Part shown: positions 58,971 through 64,000 of the stretch, in pieces
How the letters are laid out: every line of letters begins with the position of its first letter
Position numbering within the stretch: position 1 is the first letter of the stretch
DNA from: Parasponia andersonii
Lineage: Eukaryota > Streptophyta > Magnoliopsida > Rosales > Cannabaceae
Reading direction: 5' to 3'
Assembly: GCA_002914805.1 (NCBI GenBank)
Contig: JXTB01000023.1
Location: 339,219 to 403,218, forward strand
DNA length: 64,000 bases
Made by a program: the position numbers and the translations under genes
Notes under the pieces: generated by a model
Told to the model about the DNA's origin: nothing
Seen by the model: the letters and a program-made list of their open reading frames with translations, nothing else
Databases searched by the model: none

Positions 58971-59300
58971 GTTATTATTGGAATATAGAATAGCAGCCTT
59001 ATCATCACAATATATCTTCAATAGCCTTTCAATGTTATCAACGCTATGCAGCCTAGTGATAAAGCTCTCGAGCCATATCCTGTGATTTGATGTCTCATGA
59101 TAAGCTATAAACTCTGCCTCCATAGTGAAAGAAACTGCAAGTGTCTGTTTAATAGTTTTCCATGAAATACCTCTTTGGTAAATAGATAAATATAGCCTAA
59201 AGTAGATCTCTTATTATCTAGGCATCTAGCAAAAACAAAGTTGAAATACCCCATGATCTCTAAGCGATCAAATCTTTGATAGAAGTGTATGTAATTTTTT
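58971..59300 (-). pseudogene. Copia RNase H, unit B
   Basis: Minus-strand EAEFIAYHETSNHRIWLESF, ITRLHSVDNIERLLKIYCDD and KAAILYSNNN, preceded by a frame-broken DNKRSTLGYIYLF-like piece (about 59170-59230). It matches copia RNase H. It is cut at its C-terminal end by the solo LTR. Confidence 0.85.
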
Positions 59301-60000
59301 GTTCCCTGTAAATATTATAAAACTGTTTTTGCTATTTTTCAGTCAGCCATAACAGGGTTGCTTAAATATCTGCCTAACATTCCAACTATATACATAATGC
59401 CCGGATGCAACATACTTGAGCATATATAAGACTCCCTACTGCTGATGCCTAAAGGATCTTCTGCATTTTTTTAGCTTCAATCCTATTCTTAGGCCATTAA
59501 CTGAGATTAAATTTATCATCCTTAGTAATGGTTGTATCTCGTTGTGCATATATATTCATGCCAAATCTTTTAAGCACTTTATTGATATAATTCTTTTATG
59601 ATAACACTAGGATACCTCGAGAGAGATCTTGGTGTATCTATATTCCTAAAATAAAATAAGCATCCCCAAGATCTTTCATCACAAAATCGTTTGATAGAAA
59701 TTTCTTGATTTCGTACAATAAGCCTGTATCGTTGCTCACTAAAAGCATGTCATCGACATATAAGACCAGAAAGATATATTTGCTTCTACTAAACTTGTAA
59801 TAAATATATCCTTCTACCGAATTTTCCTTAAAATCATATGAGGAAATAACTTAATGGAATTTATAGTACCACTAACAGGAAGCTTGTTTGAGACTATAGA
59901 CGGATTTCTTTAATTTATGGACCGTAGACTTTAGATCTATAGTTACAAACTTTAGATCTCCATCTTTCTCCCCTAAACTCAATATCCTCAAGGAATCTCT
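59301..60000 (-). pseudogene. Copia reverse transcriptase fragment, unit B
   Basis: The catalytic box is intact as FLVLYVDDMLLVS (YVDD codons 59750-59761), followed by LLYEIKKFLSNDFVMKDLGD and ILGIQIHQDLSRGILML (about 59600-59740). Stops and frame changes occur on both sides, for instance before KNYINKVLKRFG. The N-terminal half of RT is absent: sequence passes directly to the integrase C-terminus near 60000. Confidence 0.8.
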
Positions 60001-60890
60001 CATTTTTCACCTCGAAAAAAGATCTGTTAAGGGATCGTAAAATTTGAAACCTCTTAACCTTTCAACATAACCAAAAAAATAGCAACTAATTATTCTTAAG
60101 TCTAGTTTCTTTTTATGTGTCCTATATGGCCTTGTCTTAATTAGACAATTCCAGACATGTAAATGCTTAATACTAGGCCTCTTGCCTATCCATAGGTCAT
60201 ATGGAGTTTTGGATATTGATTTTCTGGATACTCTATTGAGTATATAAACTGCAGTCTTTAGTGTCTCTCTAGTCTCCCCAAGTGATTCAAGAAAGGAGGA
60301 ATGACTAATCACACTCCTTACCGTATCTGTAAGCATTCTATTTTTGTTTGTCAGCAACACCATTCATGCTAAATTTTCCTAACATTGTGTATTATGGGAC
60401 AATATTGTATTCCTCTAAGTATTGGGTGAACAGCCCTAGACATTGTTCACCAGATCCATTATACCTACTGTAGTATTCACCACCATGATCAGATTTGACG
60501 GCTTTAATTTTCTTGTCGAGTTAATTTTCAACTTTAGCTTTGAAAGTTTTAAATATGTATAAGGAGTGAGACTTCTCATGAATTGAATATAGGTATCTGT
60601 AGCGAGAATAATCATCTATGAACATGATAAAATACTGTTGGCTATTCTAGCAAGTCGTAGGGATTGGTCTACATATATCAGTATATATCAGTTATATGAT
60701 ACCGAAACTCCAATTGATACCTAATTTCTTAATATTTGTCTATTTTTCTTTAGTGCACTCAACACAGGTTTTAAAGTTAATTAGGTCAAGTAGGTCGAGA
60801 ATTCTATTTGATACAAGACGATATATTCTCTGTTTAGAGATGTGTCCTAATCATTTTTGCCATAACATAAAGGAATTCTCAGTTATTTTG
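60001..60890 (-). pseudogene. Copia integrase and pre-integrase domain, decayed
   Basis: From the right on the minus strand: LGHISKQRIYRLVSNRILD and CVECTKEK (about 60750-60870, pre-integrase), LIYTDICRPIP, FIDDYSRYRYLYSIHEKSH (first catalytic Asp, about 60600), KAVKSDHGGEYYSRYNGSGE (second Asp, about 60480). Then the open frame 60007-60363 with VRSVISHSSFLESLGE, LKTAVYILNRVSRKSISKTP, YDLWIGKRPSIKHLHVWNC and CYFFGYVERLRGFKFYDP follows. Stops lie between the open frames. Confidence 0.85.
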
Positions 60891-61712
60891 TAGTATCCAA
60901 TTTATAAAGATTATTAATCAAGGAACCAAATGAACAAGAGTAACTGAATACCTACTTCACCTTGAACAGGTTGTCCAGCTATCTATCTAATTGACTCAAC
61001 TCTACTCAACATGTTTTTGACTTACTATGTAATCATAAGTTATCAGGTACTGAAAATGGCATTGAGCACCCAATAAGATATCGATAGTTCAAATTGTTGA
61101 GTACTCGATAATGTATAGTGTTGAGCACTCTATAAGTGTCGATCGTTCAACAAGTTGTTGAGTTCCCAACAGTATATTAGGTACTCAATACACTATCGTC
61201 AGTACTCAATAGATTGTCGGTAAAATCTGAGTTGATCCCTTGATCGTATTTATTCGTTCAAATTTACGCAAACTACAACTCTAATTGCATATTTCTGTTT
61301 TTTAAAGCTCAAAAACACCCAAACTTTTTCTTTCTTATTCATTTACTTTACTCTCAACTACAAAGAACCATCAAATTTACATATAACAAAACAAATCAAA
61401 CTAAAATTATATGGGTTTTGTTCTTACTTGATGTAAACTTTGAATCAACTTGAGGAGATAAGTGTGCCAGCTGAGACACAAAAGATTGAAATGGTCTGAC
61501 GATCGACTTTCTTCAAGGGTAAGAAGAACACAATGGGATAGGAAAAAGGAAGAGATGAGGAAAAAAGAGGAATGAGGAACGAGGAAGGAGAAAAAAAAAA
61601 AAATAATCGGAGGAAATAGAACTACAACTTAATTTTTTTAACGCAATAACTTTCTAAATAAAAAAAAAAACTACAAGTTTCACATCCAAAACAAAAATAT
61701 TTCCTAGACAAG
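60891..61712. other. Copia remnant fading into intergenic DNA
   Basis: Up to about 61020 weak minus-strand copia-like sequence may remain (no firm motif). Beyond, a 59-bp tandem duplication with 'ttgagcac.c.ataag' starts (61062, 61121) and further 'agtactcaata' variants continue to 61215. A purine-rich tract (61535-61600) follows. No 5' LTR of this copia element was found. Confidence 0.4.
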
Positions 61713-62021
61713 AAAGAAAATAACTTAAGGGTGTTTTCATCCTCATACTAAACTTATTAATAAAAAAGCCTACTCAACTAATACTTAAAAACAGCAAGCC
61801 TTTGTGCAAAATCAACATCCGAATGGACTCTTTTGCCAATCATCTTTTTGCATTATATATTTGCATTCTTAGGATTTTATATATAGGCTATAGATGTAGT
61901 CCTCTAAACGGGACTAGTGTTATTCATATTTTGACCATTATAAGTCAAGTTTAACCAATATAATATTAGACAAATATAACATGTATTAGTCAAATTATAA
62001 ATGAGACCGATCCAATCAAGA

Positions 62022-62068
<47 letters not shown>

Positions 62069-62284
62069 CTAATCAAATTAGAAAGAGATTATTTGAAAGA
62101 TGGCTGCCTTTAATGATCCCATCAAAATTTGAGTAATGTTTATATATATGTATAAATATAAAAAATTGCAAGACACAACACCTATACCCAACTACGCGAG
62201 TTATATAATATTAGACTACGAATATAATCTGTATTAGCTAAATTATAAATGAGACTGATTCAATCAAAGAGACTACATACTACC

Positions 62285-62321
<37 letters not shown>

Positions 62322-62483
62322 AATTGCAAGATGCAACACCTATATCCAGCTACAGATTTGTTATGTAACTGGATATATGTATTGCATCTTGCAATTTTTT
62401 ATATGCATATATGAACATTATTCAAATTTTGACGGGATCATTAAAAGTAGCCATCTTTCAAATAATCTCTTTTTAATTTGATT

Positions 62484-62526
<43 letters not shown>

Positions 62527-62836
62527 TCTTGATTGGATCGGTCTCATTTATAATTTGGCTAATACATGTTATATTTGTCTAATATTATATTGGTTAAACT
62601 TGACTTGTAATGGTCAAGATATGAATAACACTAGTTCCGTTTAGAGGACTACATCTATAGCCTATATATAAAATCCTAAGAATGCAAATATATAATGCAA
62701 AAAGATGATTGGCAAAAGAGTCCATTCGGATGTTGATTTTGCACAAAGGCCTGCTTTTTTTAAGTATTAGTTGATTAGGCTTTTTATTAATAAGTTTAGT
62801 ACGAGGATGAAAACACCCTTTAGTTATTGCTTTCAC
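61713..62836. repeat. 1.1 kb fold-back (large inverted repeat)
   Basis: The left arm (61713-~62205) and right arm (~62356-62836) are reverse complements with few differences: 'gggtgttttcatcctc' / 'gaggatgaaaacaccc', 'aacatccgaatggactcttt' / 'aaagagtccattcggatgtt', 'ggatcggtctcatttat' and so on. The 150-bp centre contains a further partial direct copy. Each arm contains a (TA)n run (62023-62067; 62487-62522). An open frame at 62594-62836 (minus) lies in the right arm and has no motif. Confidence 0.9.
62324..62398. repeat. Central tight hairpin
   Basis: 'tgcaagatgcaacacctata' and its near-perfect inverted partner ending 'ttgcatcttgca' form a stem of about 30 bp with a loop around 'agatttgttat'. 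It sits at one inner end of the fold-back. Confidence 0.8.
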
Positions 62837-63308
62837 AAATTAAGCATGCGGGAATTAAGTGTGTTAAAACAATTGCTATATATGATATATATGGAAATGA
62901 AATGAAAAATATGGCTCAAAGCCTCTGGTAATATTTTAATCGACGTCGATCTTCTTTGCAAGTTGATGTATTAAAAATCACACACATGGAAACACTTGGA
63001 TTCTTAATTAGCTCCAATCATCCCCACTTATTCTGTCACTGTACTGAGCTAATATATATATATATATATATTGAGGGGTTTTAGGTGAAAGTAAAAACAG
63101 TCAATATGTTCTCAATCAAAATTTTTATTAAAAATATAATTAATAATTAATAAAGTAAATGGGATATTTACAGCAAATTTAATACATACATATATACCTA
63201 TATCAAATCCACAAAAAATATTTTAAACATGTTTTACTATCCTGCAATTTAAATGTACAATTATATAGAGTTTAGGTACTAAAATGTGTTATTTTTGTGG
63301 CTAGATCC
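62837..63308. other. Intergenic, no gene seen
   Basis: AT-rich; (TA)n at 63052-63071. Confidence 0.5.
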
Positions 63309-63667
63309 ACAGCAAAAAAATAATAATTTAATTTTAGTCACAACAAAATTTTTGATTAAAAGTGAAATTTTTTTGTTAAAAGGATGTTAACATCATGCAT
63401 TATGTCGACTAAAAAATTCTCAATTAAAAATTTTATTGGCAAAAATTCAAATTATTATAACTAAATGTACTTTTAGTCGTAATTAATTTTATTACTATAT
63501 GTAAAATATTGCCACTAAAAGTATATGAATGACATCTTATGACTAAATGATATCTTTTAGTGAAAATAAATTTTTTAATTGTGACTAAATATTGTGTTTT
63601 CAGTTATAAAAATATTTTATTGTGATTAAAAAGTTGGCACTATATAATAACGACTTTTTTTGTGGTG
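63309..63667. mobile_element. Possible small CACTA-like non-autonomous element
   Basis: The left end 'cacagcaaaaaaataataat' and the reverse complement of the right end, CACCACAAAAAAAGTCGTTA, are similar. Between them lie several 'ttttagtca' / 'gactaaa' words in both orientations, as in subterminal repeats of CACTA elements. No 3-bp TSD is evident (atc / gct). Confidence 0.35.
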
Positions 63668-64000
63668 GCTATCTGGCTGGTAAATAATATGGATTTTGAT
63701 TATTATTTATGAGATTCCTTAATGGTGATATTATAAGAAAATTGCCAGTAAACGTCACATCGTCCCATAATTAACTTGTAATTTTCTTATAATAACTTTC
63801 GGTCACTCTTTCCTTGTGCTCAATATGTATTTTAATATGATTAAATATGTTAACGTAGTACCCCTAAAGAAAAAAGTCATTCGAATCGATACCCACTAAC
63901 AATTTTAGCACGAAAACGACATTAACATAATATAATCCCTTGGGTAATTAATAGATTAGTATTTGAACTATTACTATTGTAAGAAAGCTCCTTGATCCTA
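63668..64000. other. Intergenic, no gene seen
   Basis: AT-rich sequence to the window edge, no motif recognised. Confidence 0.4.

Larger units (their letters stand above)
54529..59950. repeat. Direct duplication, unit B
   Basis: Second copy of 49705-54528. It is longer by about 590 bp, nearly all explained by the resolved solo LTR interior. At its right end homology to unit A stops near 'tagttacaaa' (54513-54522 / 59940-59949), and copia sequence continues here into integrase. Confidence 0.85.

Noticed and set aside
62594..62836. 80-residue frame in the right arm of the fold-back
   Set aside because: It has no equivalent motif, and its length is explained by the AT-rich arm; the complementary arm has no matching gene.

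Overview
The window is AT-rich nuclear DNA from a higher plant, probably a dicot and a repeat-rich genome. This rests on Ty1/copia and Ty3/gypsy LTR retrotransposons of recognisable plant types (Copia, Athila-like, Tat-like, Tekay/Del-like LTR ends), plant-type primer-binding sites, many microsatellites and one assembly gap. I found no convincing host protein gene, rRNA, tRNA or CRISPR array. Almost every coding signal is a decayed retroelement domain.

Layout. (1) 1-3.8 kb: LTR-like debris, small inverted and tandem repeats. (2) 3.8-25.6 kb: one minus-strand copia element with both LTRs (left one split by a ~3 kb insert). Its pol is interrupted by a solo LTR (9972-11769, 5-bp TSD ATAGT). Its gag is interrupted by an Athila-like gypsy element (13621-~21950), whose own 5' LTR is split by a 3.1 kb insert flanked by a 10-bp direct repeat. 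That insert carries minisatellites and a possible captured NTF2-like gene fragment. (3) 26.7-34.8 kb: a minus-strand Tat-type gypsy element with gag and protease, but with RT, RNase H and most of integrase deleted. Between its integrase tail and 3' LTR it carries a 14-bp minisatellite and, on the opposite strand, a multi-exon antisense ORF with its own TATA box (Transposase_28-like domain plus coiled coil). (4) 36.8-41.7 and 43.5-48.5 kb: two plus-strand Tekay/Del-type gypsy derivatives, nearly all LTR. (5) 49.7-60 kb: a direct duplication of about 5 kb. Each unit holds unique-looking sequence, a copia LTR and copia RNase H/RT, and each shares a solo gypsy LTR (TSD GTTAT) at the same codon. 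A 538-bp N gap lies in the first unit. The second unit continues into copia integrase. (6) 61-64 kb: short tandem repeats, a 1.1 kb fold-back structure and a possible small CACTA-like element.

Functionally this is a retrotransposon graveyard. Mutated catalytic residues (YVNG for YVDD, lost zinc-knuckle cysteines), transitions in a primer-binding site and many stops argue against autonomous activity. The parts most worth study are the antisense ORF in the promoter-less, pol-deleted Tat element, the fold-back at 61.7-62.8 kb, the 10-bp-TSD insert with a captured fragment, and the duplication whose identity is uneven along its length.
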